In this document: piece by piece, positions 7,234-14,113 of the stretch
Numbering within the stretch: position 1 is the first letter of the stretch
Layout of the letters: every line of letters begins with the position of its first letter
Source of the DNA: an uncultured Actinomycetes bacterium
Lineage (GTDB): Bacteria; Actinomycetota; Acidimicrobiia; Acidimicrobiales; Acidimicrobilacustridaceae
NCBI GenBank assembly: GCA_937876315.1
Contig: CALEHQ010000020.1
Coordinates: 1 to 64,000 of the forward strand
Length of the DNA stretch: 64,000 nt
Direction of reading: 5' to 3'
The notes under the pieces: model-generated
Databases searched by the model: none
Told to the model about the DNA's origin: nothing
Seen by the model: only the letters and a program-made list of their open reading frames with translations
Made by a program: the position numbers and the translations under genes

Positions 7234-8538
7234 ATGAACACACCCGTATCCATTGCTCCTGCCACCGGCCGCCTTGGGGTTCTGACTCCCGGCATGGGCG
7301 CCGTCGCGTCCACCTTCATTGCTGGCGTTATCTCCGCCCGCAACGGCCATTCCGTCCCCGTCGGCTCACTCAGCCAGCTCGCCCACATCCGTTTGGGTAA
7401 GCGTGACGAGAACCGCAACCCACTCATCCGCGAGTTCGTGCCGCTGGCCGATCTCGGCGACCTTGTGTTCGGCGGCTGGGATCCCATCAGTCCGAATGCT
7501 CTTGAGGCCGCCCGCACCGCCGGCGTGCTTGAAGACCGCGACCTCGGCCCCATCTCGGCCGAGCTCGAAGGCGTTGTTGCTATGGATGCCGTCTTCGATC
7601 AGCGATGGGTAAAGCGCCTCGACGGCACCCGCATCAAGACCATCACCGACAAGATGGCCCAAGCCGAGGCCCTCATCGCCGACATCGAAAACTTCCGCAC
7701 CGAAAACAACTGCGACCGCCTCGTCATGGTGTGGTGTGGTTCGACCGAGGCATACCAAGAGGCCAGCGCCGTCCACATGACCATCGAGTCCTTTGAAGAA
7801 GGCCTGCGCAACAACGACGAGAACATCTCGCCGAGCCAGATCTACGCGTATGCCGCACTCATGTCCCATGTTCCCTTTGCGAACGGTGCACCAAACCTTT
7901 CCGTCGATCTTCCCTGCATGCGTGAACTCGCCGCTCGTGAGAACGTGCCGATCGCCGGCAAGGACTTCAAGACTGGTCAGACCTGGCTCAAGACCCTTCT
8001 TGCTCCTGGCCTCAAGGCCCGCATGCTCGGTCTCCGTGGTTGGTACTCCACCAACATTCTCGGCAACCGCGATGGCGAAGTGCTCGACGATCCGGACAAC
8101 TTCAAGACGAAAGAGATGTCGAAGCTTGGTGTAATCGATTCAGTGCTTCAGCCCGAGGTCTACCCCGAGCTCTACGGCAACGTCGATCACGTTGTGCGCA
8201 TCAACTACTACCCACCGCGCGGTGACAACAAAGAAGGTTGGGACAACATCGACATCTTCGGATGGATGGGTTACCCGATGCAGATCAAGGTCAACTTCTT
8301 GTGCCGCGACTCAATCCTTGCTGCGCCGATCGTTCTCGACCTCGCGCTGTTCATGGATCTCGCTGCTCGTGCTGGCCAAAGTGGCGTACAGGAATGGCTG
8401 AGCTTCTATTTCAAGGCTCCGCAGGCGGCCACGCCGATCCCGGCCGAGCATGATCTGTTCATCCAGCAGACCAAGCTCAAGAACACATTGCGCGAGTGGA
8501 TGGGCGAACAGCCCGTCACCCACTCCGAAGCCGGCTGA
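7234..8538 (+). CDS. ino1: inositol-3-phosphate synthase
   Basis: Converts D-glucose 6-phosphate to L-myo-inositol 1-phosphate with NAD+, the first step of inositol synthesis. In actinobacteria inositol feeds phosphatidylinositol and mycothiol. At 434 residues it is longer than the roughly 360-residue enzyme common in actinobacteria. Motifs seen are LGVLTPGMGAVASTFIAGV (dinucleotide-binding turn), VMVWCGSTEAY, GKDFKTGQTWLKT and STNILGNRDGEVL, all landmarks of the family active site. The start is the ATG at 7234, placed by a TATCGT box seven bases upstream. A strong terminator follows. Confidence 0.9.
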   Translation: MNTPVSIAPATGRLGVLTPGMGAVASTFIAGVISARNGHSVPVGSLSQLAHIRLGKRDENRNPLIREFVPLADLGDLVFGGWDPISPNALEAARTAGVLEDRDLGPISAELEGVVAMDAVFDQRWVKRLDGTRIKTITDKMAQAEALIADIENFRTENNCDRLVMVWCGSTEAYQEASAVHMTIESFEEGLRNNDENISPSQIYAYAALMSHVPFANGAPNLSVDLPCMRELAARENVPIAGKDFKTGQTWLKTLLAPGLKARMLGLRGWYSTNILGNRDGEVLDDPDNFKTKEMSKLGVIDSVLQPEVYPELYGNVDHVVRINYYPPRGDNKEGWDNIDIFGWMGYPMQIKVNFLCRDSILAAPIVLDLALFMDLAARAGQSGVQEWLSFYFKAPQAATPIPAEHDLFIQQTKLKNTLREWMGEQPVTHSEAG

Positions 8539-8553
8539 TCTCGGACTTTGCGG

Positions 8554-8602
8554 GGACCGGCGTTGGTGGCATTCCACTGGCGCCGGTCCTTCGCTCTTTT
8601 TG
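8554..8602 (+). terminator. rho-independent terminator of ino1
   Basis: Arms GGACCGGCG (8554-8562) and CGCCGGTCC (8581-8589) pair perfectly, followed by TTCGCTCTTTTT. The loop of 18 bases can itself form a short inner stem. Confidence 0.8.
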
Positions 8603-8703
8603 CGGAGACTCACTGAGACAACCAACTCCCGTTACCGCTAAGGTCCGGGTTCGCAAACGAATCGGCCGGCAGTCCGGCCCATCTCAACTTCCGGAGAATC
8701 AAC

Positions 8704-9267
8704 ATGCCAGTCCCCACAACCGCTGAACTCGGCCCCCTTGCCGGCCTTGCTGGCTCATGGGAAGGCGATCAGGGCATCGACATTTCCTACCACCACGATG
8801 TTGGCGAAATCGTCGAGACTCCGTACCGCGAAAAGGTTGAACTCAAGCCGTTCGGCCCCGTTGACAATGGTGTCCAGCAGATGTTCGGCCTTGACTACCG
8901 CATGGCTGCTTACAAGCAGGGCGAAGATGAGCCGTTCCACACCGAGGTCGGCTACTGGCTCTGGGATGCCGCCAACGGCGAATTCATGCGCCAATTCATG
9001 GTCCCGCGTGGCCAGACCGTGATTGCCGGTGGTTCCGCCAAGGCCGATTCCAAGGTCATTGAACTTCGCGCCGAACGCGGTTCAACCTCCTACGGTCTGC
9101 TTTCCAACAAGCACCTCGAAGCCAACGCCAGCACGCCGTCCTACACCTGCACGCTCACCATTGGTGACGGCGAGTGGAGCTACGACGAGACCACGACCTA
9201 CGAGGTCAAGGCCAAGGGCCTCACCATCGTTCACCGTGATCGCAACACTCTCAAGAAGGTCGGCTGA
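8704..9267 (+). CDS. nitrobindin-like heme-binding beta-barrel (FABP-like) protein
   Basis: 187 residues, consistent with the DUF1794/nitrobindin family, which folds as a ten-stranded barrel. Members with a C-terminal His ligand bind heme and isomerise peroxynitrite. The opening GPLAGLAGSWEGDQGIDISY carries the family GxWxGxG-type motif. Later barrel strands are recognisable (FHTEVGYWLWDAANGEFMRQ, YTCTLTIGDGEWSYDETTTY), and the C-terminal region has a His in VHRDRN. CGGAGAATCAAC precedes the ATG. Between terminators, it is monocistronic. The closeness of the His to the heme position is inference, so heme binding is not certain. Confidence 0.8.
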   Translation: MPVPTTAELGPLAGLAGSWEGDQGIDISYHHDVGEIVETPYREKVELKPFGPVDNGVQQMFGLDYRMAAYKQGEDEPFHTEVGYWLWDAANGEFMRQFMVPRGQTVIAGGSAKADSKVIELRAERGSTSYGLLSNKHLEANASTPSYTCTLTIGDGEWSYDETTTYEVKAKGLTIVHRDRNTLKKVG

Positions 9268-9295
9268 ACCAGCCACTCTTTCGAGCGAACGAAAC

Positions 9296-9332
9296 AAAGG
9301 CCTCGGCTTAAGCCGGGGCCTTTGTCGTTTTC
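9296..9332 (+). terminator. rho-independent terminator
   Basis: AAAGGCC(T)CGGC (from 9296) and GCCG(G)GGCCTTT pair around TTAA, followed by GTCGTTTTCT. It ends the nitrobindin-like gene. Confidence 0.8.
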
Positions 9333-9370
9333 TCGTTGTTGCGGTGGAGGGCACTATTGCGTTGCGCTCC

Positions 9371-9405
9371 AAAACAGAAACTGCCGGCCCTTGCGGGCCG
9401 GCAGT
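9371..9405 (-). terminator. rho-independent terminator of the cold-shock gene
   Basis: Arms ACTGCCGGCCC (9380-9390) and GGGCCGGCAGT (9395-9405) pair perfectly around TTGC. On the minus strand the stem is followed by TTTCTGTTTT, a clear terminator for the csp gene. Confidence 0.88.
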
Positions 9406-9436
9406 AACACAAATGGTTCCCCGAAGGGGAGTGCAA

Positions 9437-9637
9437 TCAGATGACGCGAACGTTCTCGGCCTGATCGCCCTTCTGACCCTTGGTGATGTCGAACTCGACG
9501 GTCTGTCCTTCGTCGAGGGACTTGTAGCCCTCGGCCTGGATGTTGGAGAAGTGAACGAACACATCGTCGCCACCCTCACGTGAGATGAAGCCGAAACCCT
9601 TTTCGGCATTGAAGAACTTCACGGTACCTGTAGTCAT
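9437..9637 (-). CDS. csp: cold-shock protein
   Basis: A 66-residue single cold-shock domain (five-stranded OB-fold) that binds single-stranded nucleic acid and acts as an RNA chaperone. The RNP motifs KGFGFI and VFVHFS are intact and the length is typical. The region upstream on the minus strand (9638-9871, 234 bases) contains no other gene and probably includes a 5' untranslated leader. Such leaders often regulate csp genes, but no conserved structure was identified. Confidence 0.95.
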   Translation of the reverse strand: MTTGTVKFFNAEKGFGFISREGGDDVFVHFSNIQAEGYKSLDEGQTVEFDITKGQKGDQAENVRVI

Positions 9638-9871
9638 TTCTCAACTTTTCATTTCATCGCGTTCCGTTTGAACTGCGATGTGAAGGCAACGCTAACCACA
9701 AAAGCGCGCAAAAGCCCCATCGCGTTGCTATTCGGTTCGTTTGACCTCGGTGACACGCTCGTCGCCCGAAACACATCGAAATCACGCGATGCCAAGGGCC
9801 TCAACGCATCCAAGGCATTCACATGGAGCAATTACGGCCCTTCCAGGCCTGACTTCACCAAACAAACGAAT

Positions 9872-10303
9872 TCAGTGAATTGGTTCAAGAACGACGAGCG
9901 GAATCAGTCGCTCGGTCTTCTTCTGGTAGCCGCCGTAGTGCGGCTTGTAGTCCATGATGCGCTTCCACAGTTCATCGCGCTCAGCATCTTCAGCAATACG
10001 CGCGTGCATCTTCACTGCAGGTTTGCGCCCCGACTTCACCGTGACTTCAGGGTTCGTCTTCAGATTCAAAAACCATGCGGGGTTGATGTCGTCGCCGCCA
10101 CGTGACGCGACAATCACAAATGCTTCACCGTTCTGCACCGGTGAGGTCAGCAACGACGTGCGCGGTTGCCCGGACTTTCGGCCGATGGTTGTGAGTTCTA
10201 CAACCGGCATTCCATACATGTGCCAACCGAGCCGACCGCCACTCAACTTCAGCGTCGCGCTATGCACCTTGTTCATTGCCTTCATTTGAAAGTCACTCGC
10301 CAT
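9872..10303 (-). CDS. DDN-family (F420-dependent nitroreductase-like) protein
   Basis: 143 residues resembling the deazaflavin-dependent nitroreductase family (split beta-barrel). Supporting stretches are VVELTTIGRKSGQPRTSLLT near the N-terminal third and FVIVASRGGDDINPAWFLNL in the middle. The KSGRKPAVKMHAR strand and the closing PLVVLEP follow the family pattern. Members transfer hydride from F420H2 to quinones or other acceptors. TAGGGT lies exactly six bases before the ATG, so a leaderless transcript is likely, separate from the carboxymuconolactone-decarboxylase-like gene upstream. Confidence 0.88.
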   Translation of the reverse strand: MASDFQMKAMNKVHSATLKLSGGRLGWHMYGMPVVELTTIGRKSGQPRTSLLTSPVQNGEAFVIVASRGGDDINPAWFLNLKTNPEVTVKSGRKPAVKMHARIAEDAERDELWKRIMDYKPHYGGYQKKTERLIPLVVLEPIH

Positions 10304-10309
10304 GACGTG

Positions 10310-10315
10310 ACCCTA
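10310..10315 (-). promoter_or_regulatory. -10 box TAGGGT, leaderless DDN-like gene
   Basis: TAGGGT on the minus strand, six bases before the ATG at 10303. This places the transcript start at or next to the start codon. Confidence 0.6.
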
Positions 10316-10348
10316 GCGACGTTGTGGATGCAATGACGGGTACTGGAG

Positions 10349-10729
10349 TTAGCCCGCGGTTGGGGCGTCCTTGGCCTCGATCACTTCGATGTATTCAATA
10401 AACGCGTCGTAGGCACGCGGTCCGTAGACCGTTCCTGGTCCACCGTTCATCAACAACGTGACGCCGATTGCTTCCGCAACTTCTTCACGAGTAGCTCCAG
10501 CCGAAGCTGCACCTCGAGCATGAGTGGCAATACAACCGTCGCAACGAAGCGTTATCCCCATCACTAAAGCCAAGAGTTCTTTTGTCTTCAGTTCAAGAGC
10601 ACCCGGCGCCATCGCCGCTTTGCTGAGTTCAGCAAAGCCTGCATACACATCCGGGATCATCTGGCGAAGTGCTCGGCCCTCCATCGCGAGTGGCCGCAGC
10701 ACCTCTTTGCCATGGGTGTGTTCAGTCAC
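10349..10729 (-). CDS. carboxymuconolactone-decarboxylase/AhpD-fold protein
   Basis: 126 residues with the all-helical AhpD-like fold. The redox motif CDGCIATHARGA contains the CxxC pair and nearby His seen in peroxidase-type members of the family. The sequence KTKELLALVMGITLRCDGC is the typical lead-in helix, and MNGGPGTVYGPRA the following one. It lies 31 bases downstream of the CstR-like repressor on the same strand, so it could be cotranscribed and contribute to thiol redox balance. The substrate is unknown. Confidence 0.85.
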   Translation of the reverse strand: MTEHTHGKEVLRPLAMEGRALRQMIPDVYAGFAELSKAAMAPGALELKTKELLALVMGITLRCDGCIATHARGAASAGATREEVAEAIGVTLLMNGGPGTVYGPRAYDAFIEYIEVIEAKDAPTAG

Positions 10730-10760
10730 ATGCTTCTCCTCGCTTTGGTTGGCGAACGAC

Positions 10761-11036
10761 TTAGGTCAGTTTGAGGAAGAGGCGCTCTACCTCTTCAACG
10801 GGGTAGCCCTCTGCAGCCGACCGCTCAGGGTCCTGCAGACAAGACACGAGTCCGGACGCAAGCATCTTGAAGCCGACCTGTTCCATCGCCTTCGTCACCG
10901 CCGCGATCTGCGTGACGATGTCGCGACACTCTCGGTCTTCTTCAAGCATTCCTTGAATACCTCGAACCTGACCCTCGATACGACGAAGTCGCTTTTGCAG
11001 GTCGGTCTTCACATCTGGATTGATTTCCATAGTCAT
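10761..11036 (-). CDS. CsoR/FrmR-family repressor, CstR-like
   Basis: A 91-residue all-helical DUF156 repressor. Visible signature: LQKRLRRIEGQVRGIQGMLEE for DNA contact, then Cys37 (DRECRDI) and Cys66 (GLVSC), 29 residues apart as in CsoR and CstR. The position that would hold the copper-binding His, four before the second Cys, is Gly62. This points away from Cu(I) sensing and toward the dithiol persulfide-sensing CstR type. That reading fits the persulfide-metabolism genes next door and the two palindromes at 11310 and 14065. Start 11036 or 11030 (the second ATG has better spacing to GGGGAG). Confidence 0.85.
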   Translation of the reverse strand: MTMEINPDVKTDLQKRLRRIEGQVRGIQGMLEEDRECRDIVTQIAAVTKAMEQVGFKMLASGLVSCLQDPERSAAEGYPVEEVERLFLKLT

Positions 11037-11098
11037 TCTCCCCTGGGTACTCCCATGAGTTGAGTCCAACGCACTGGTTCTGTGCGAGTTGGCAACAT

Positions 11099-11311
11099 TT
11101 AGCGACGGAACCAGCGCTTTTTCTCGGGTGACGCCCCGACGGAGACTGATTCCTTCTTGGGTGTCGTGCGCTTTGAACCGCTCACGCTGCTCTTTGCATT
11201 GCACTGGCAGCGCTCGGCTTTCGGCACGTTTCCAAGTACCTGTTCGACGTGAGCTCCACATCCAGCCCACGACGGACGACCACATTTTTTGCATGTTGTT
11301 TGTTTACACAT
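11099..11311 (-). CDS. small Cys-rich zinc-ribbon-like protein
   Basis: 70 residues. The N-terminal half carries Cys2, Cys7, Cys10, Cys18, Cys35 and Cys37 (TCKKCGRPSWAGCGAHVEQ), suggesting a metal- or persulfide-binding knuckle. The C-terminal half is a basic low-complexity tail. Small proteins with this start occur in other actinobacteria (from memory, uncharacterised). It lies between the repressor gene and the operator and is divergent from the persulfide dioxygenase gene. Its ATG overlaps the operator palindrome, so the repressor would cover the start of the gene. No separate Shine-Dalgarno is seen beyond GGGGT directly before the ATG. Confidence 0.72.
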   Translation of the reverse strand: MCKQTTCKKCGRPSWAGCGAHVEQVLGNVPKAERCQCNAKSSVSGSKRTTPKKESVSVGASPEKKRWFRR

Positions 11312-11325
11312 ACCCCATAGGGTAT
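11310..11325. promoter_or_regulatory. CsoR/CstR-type operator palindrome 1
   Basis: ATACCC-CATA-GGGTAT, six-base arms with a four-base centre. It lies between the divergent Cys-rich gene and the MBL-rhodanese gene. A/T-flanked C/G tracts of this form are typical operators of the CsoR/CstR family. The same palindrome recurs at 14065. Confidence 0.75.
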
Positions 11326-11362
11326 CATGATCTCACCGCAATGCAAGGCAAAGGAGACACCC

Positions 11363-13072
11363 ATGTTCCTCAAGCAGTACTACCTCGACTGTTTGTCCCA
11401 CGCGAGCTACCTCATCGCCGACGAATCCACTGGCCACGCTGTGATCGTCGATCCACAGCGCGATGTCAACCAGTACCTCGCCGATGCTGAAGCTCACGGC
11501 TTCACGATCACAAAAGTCATTGAGACTCATTTCCACGCCGACTTTCTTTCTGGCCACCTTGAACTTGCGGCCCGCACTGATGCCGACATCGTCTACGGAG
11601 CCGCAGCTGCTGGACGCGTGGGCTTCCCCATTGAGACTCATTCCAACGGCGACCGCATCAGTCTCGGCAGTGTTGACCTTGAAATCCTTGAAACTCCTGG
11701 ACATACGCCTGAATCCATTTGCGTTGTCGTTCGCCCCAATGGTCCCGACAGCACACCAGCAGCCGTGCTCACCGGAGACACCCTTTTCATTGGTGATGTT
11801 GGTCGTCCTGACCTTCTTGCATCGGTTGGTGTCACCGCAGAGGAACTTGGCTTCCAGCTCTATCGCTCACTGCACGACAAGTTGATGACCCTGCCCGACG
11901 AGACGAAGGTTTATCCCGCGCACGGTGCCGGATCAGCCTGCGGAAAGAATCTGTCTACCGAAACTGTGTCGACTATTGGCGAGCAACGACGCATGAATTA
12001 TGCGCTGCAGCCAATGGTTGCTGAAGACTTCGTCGACGTCGTCACTCAAGGTCAGTCAGTGGCTCCGTTGTATTTCGCCTTTGCTGCAAACAAGAACCGC
12101 GAGTCACGTGCACTTCTTGATCACGATGTCACCGTCAAGGGACTCGACCTTGCGACGGTTCTCAAGCATCAAGCCGGCGGCGCGGTTGTTATCGACGCAC
12201 GTGATGACCTTGCCTTTTCCCAAGGACATCTACGCGGCTCGATCAACATCGGACTTGGCGGTCGATTCGCCGAATACACCGGCGAGGTTATGGAGCCAGG
12301 AACACCCATCATCTTGGTGACCGATCCTGGCCACGAGCCTGAAGCGAAGATGCGGCTCGCTCGTATTGGTTTCGACAACGTCATCGGTGCCCTCACAGAA
12401 CCGATCGCCACCTTCGTTGCCAATCCCCAACATGTCGAACGCTTGTCACGACTCTCAGTTGACGATCTCGCAGAACGAATCGCATCCGTGAAAGATCTTG
12501 TTCTGGTTGACGTTCGTAATCCTGGGGAAGTGGCCCTCGGCTCCGTTCCTGGCGCGAAACACATCGGCCTGCCTTCGCTCCTTCGCAACCTGGGCGACCT
12601 TGACCCGAACGCCCCAACCGTCGTGTTCTGCGCTGGCGGCTACCGCTCAGCAATCGCTTCGAGTCTTCTGTGTTCACACGGATTCACCGATGTTTCCGAT
12701 CTCATCGGCGGCTACACCGCGTGGTCGACCGGCAACATTCCGGCCACGCTTCCCGCAGTTGATGTTGAAACCGCTGCCGCCGACGCGGATGCCCTTTGGC
12801 TTGATGTTCGTGAGAACGACGAGTGGGAAGCGGGTCACGCACCCGCCGCTATCCACATTGCAATGAGCGATCTTCCTGACCGACTTGACCAACTCCGTGA
12901 TGGCCGCCGCATCGTCGTGATCTGTCGATCAGGCAATCGTTCGGGCAAGGTCACTGCGTGGCTCATCAACCACGGCATTGACGCAGTGAACCTGACTGGA
13001 GGAATGCAGGTATGGGAACGCGAAGGCCTCCCTGTCGTCACCTCGGCTGACACCGTCGGCGCAGTGATCTGA
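11363..13072 (+). CDS. persulfide dioxygenase-like MBL protein fused to three rhodanese domains
   Basis: 569 residues from the ATG at 11363, preceded by AAAGGAGACACCC. Residues 1-245 are a metallo-beta-lactamase domain of the ETHE1/persulfide-dioxygenase type: His56, His58, Asp60, His114, Asp139 and His187 are the expected metal ligands. Three rhodanese-fold domains follow: about 258-355 without a catalytic Cys, 363-462 with Cys423 (VFCAGGYRS) and 466-560 with Cys521 (VICRSGNRS). Staphylococcal CstB (MBL, inactive rhodanese, active rhodanese) is the nearest described layout; this protein has one more active domain. The likely role is oxidising low-molecular-weight persulfides and handling the sulfane sulfur, with sulfite or thiosulfate leaving through the adjoining TauE/SafE protein. 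The gene sits behind an operator palindrome. Confidence 0.9.
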   Translation: MFLKQYYLDCLSHASYLIADESTGHAVIVDPQRDVNQYLADAEAHGFTITKVIETHFHADFLSGHLELAARTDADIVYGAAAAGRVGFPIETHSNGDRISLGSVDLEILETPGHTPESICVVVRPNGPDSTPAAVLTGDTLFIGDVGRPDLLASVGVTAEELGFQLYRSLHDKLMTLPDETKVYPAHGAGSACGKNLSTETVSTIGEQRRMNYALQPMVAEDFVDVVTQGQSVAPLYFAFAANKNRESRALLDHDVTVKGLDLATVLKHQAGGAVVIDARDDLAFSQGHLRGSINIGLGGRFAEYTGEVMEPGTPIILVTDPGHEPEAKMRLARIGFDNVIGALTEPIATFVANPQHVERLSRLSVDDLAERIASVKDLVLVDVRNPGEVALGSVPGAKHIGLPSLLRNLGDLDPNAPTVVFCAGGYRSAIASSLLCSHGFTDVSDLIGGYTAWSTGNIPATLPAVDVETAAADADALWLDVRENDEWEAGHAPAAIHIAMSDLPDRLDQLRDGRRIVVICRSGNRSGKVTAWLINHGIDAVNLTGGMQVWEREGLPVVTSADTVGAVI

Positions 13073-13073
13073 A

Positions 13074-13940
13074 GTGATCAATGTCCGCGCCCTTCTGGCG
13101 TCGCCACTTGGCTTCCTGATTGGACTGTCACTTGGCGCGCTGGGAGGGGGCGGTTCGATCCTTGCCGTTCCCGCACTGGTGTATGGCGCCGGTCAAACCT
13201 CGAAACAAGCCACAACTACCTCGCTCATCCTGGTTGGAATCACTGCAATCATCGGGATCATTCCGCATTGGCACGCCGGCCGAGTTCGCCTTTTTGCCGG
13301 TACCATCTTTGGCCTCGCTGGTATTGGTGGCTCGCTCCTCGGATCACGTTGGAACAAGGCAGTCGATCCCGACGTCCTTCTTCTTGCTTTTTCCGGGCTC
13401 ATGTTGATCGCTGCATTTGCGATGTGGCGTCGAACATGCGCTGCTTCAGTCGGTCCCGTTGAAGAACTCGCCGAAGTCGACCTGCTCATGCCCGAGTTCG
13501 CTGACCCTGAAGTGGTGTCTGTTTCCGCAGCCGCAACGAACACCGTTACTTCGATTCGCGTTACCCCGCTCACTGTTTTCAAAGTTGCGATCGCGGGATC
13601 CTTCGTCGGTCTGCTCACCGGCTTCTTTGGCGTCGGCGGTGGATTCATCATTGTTCCGGCACTTGTTTTGGCACTCGGCTTCACGATGCCTGAGGCCGTC
13701 GGAACCTCGCTCCTCGTCATCGCAATCAATTCGGCCACCGCTCTCGGGTCGCGACTTCAAAGCGGAAGCATCGAGTCGGCAGTCATCCTGCCTTTCCTCT
13801 TTTCGAGTCTGTTAGGTCTCGGCGTAGGGACTCGTCTCGCCAGCACACGAGATTCCAAAGTGCTGCAGATTTGGTTTGTGTACCTACTTGTCGGAGTCGC
13901 GCTCTACACCGCCGGGCAATCGCTTAACGCGATTTTGTAG
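13074..13940 (+). CDS. TauE/SafE-family sulfite or organosulfonate exporter
   Basis: 288 residues with about eight hydrophobic helices in two homologous halves: GLSLGALGGGGSILAVPAL in the first and GLLTGFFGVGGGFIIVPALVL in the second. Both are signatures of the TauE/SafE family of anion exporters. A charged cytoplasmic loop with several Glu and Asp links the halves. It starts with GTG one base after the stop of the MBL-rhodanese gene, so the two are translationally linked. The context suggests export of sulfite made by persulfide oxidation. Confidence 0.9.
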   Translation: MINVRALLASPLGFLIGLSLGALGGGGSILAVPALVYGAGQTSKQATTTSLILVGITAIIGIIPHWHAGRVRLFAGTIFGLAGIGGSLLGSRWNKAVDPDVLLLAFSGLMLIAAFAMWRRTCAASVGPVEELAEVDLLMPEFADPEVVSVSAAATNTVTSIRVTPLTVFKVAIAGSFVGLLTGFFGVGGGFIIVPALVLALGFTMPEAVGTSLLVIAINSATALGSRLQSGSIESAVILPFLFSSLLGLGVGTRLASTRDSKVLQIWFVYLLVGVALYTAGQSLNAIL

Positions 13941-14064
13941 TTACGCAGCGTTGTCATGATGTTCGACACAAAACCACCCTGTTGAAAGAACCTTGGGCGC
14001 CGCCATTCGATACCGGTCCTTCCAGAAGGTTTTTGGATCCAAGGTCTTCGGTGTTTGCGTCTTG

Positions 14065-14080
14065 ATACCCTAGGGGGTAT
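14065..14080. promoter_or_regulatory. CsoR/CstR-type operator palindrome 2
   Basis: ATACCC-TAGG-GGGTAT, with the same arms and spacing as the palindrome at 11310. It lies 34 bases before the start codon of the MMPL transporter. The central TAGGGGGTAT could also supply a -10 element. The rest of the 173-base gap (13941-14113) shows no gene. Confidence 0.72.
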
Positions 14081-14113
14081 GGTACCGAGACCGCAATCGT
14101 CTTAGGAGAAGCC

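Noticed and set aside
9649-9831. 60-residue minus-strand frame upstream of csp
   Set aside because: Lies in the probable csp leader, with no family features or ribosome site.
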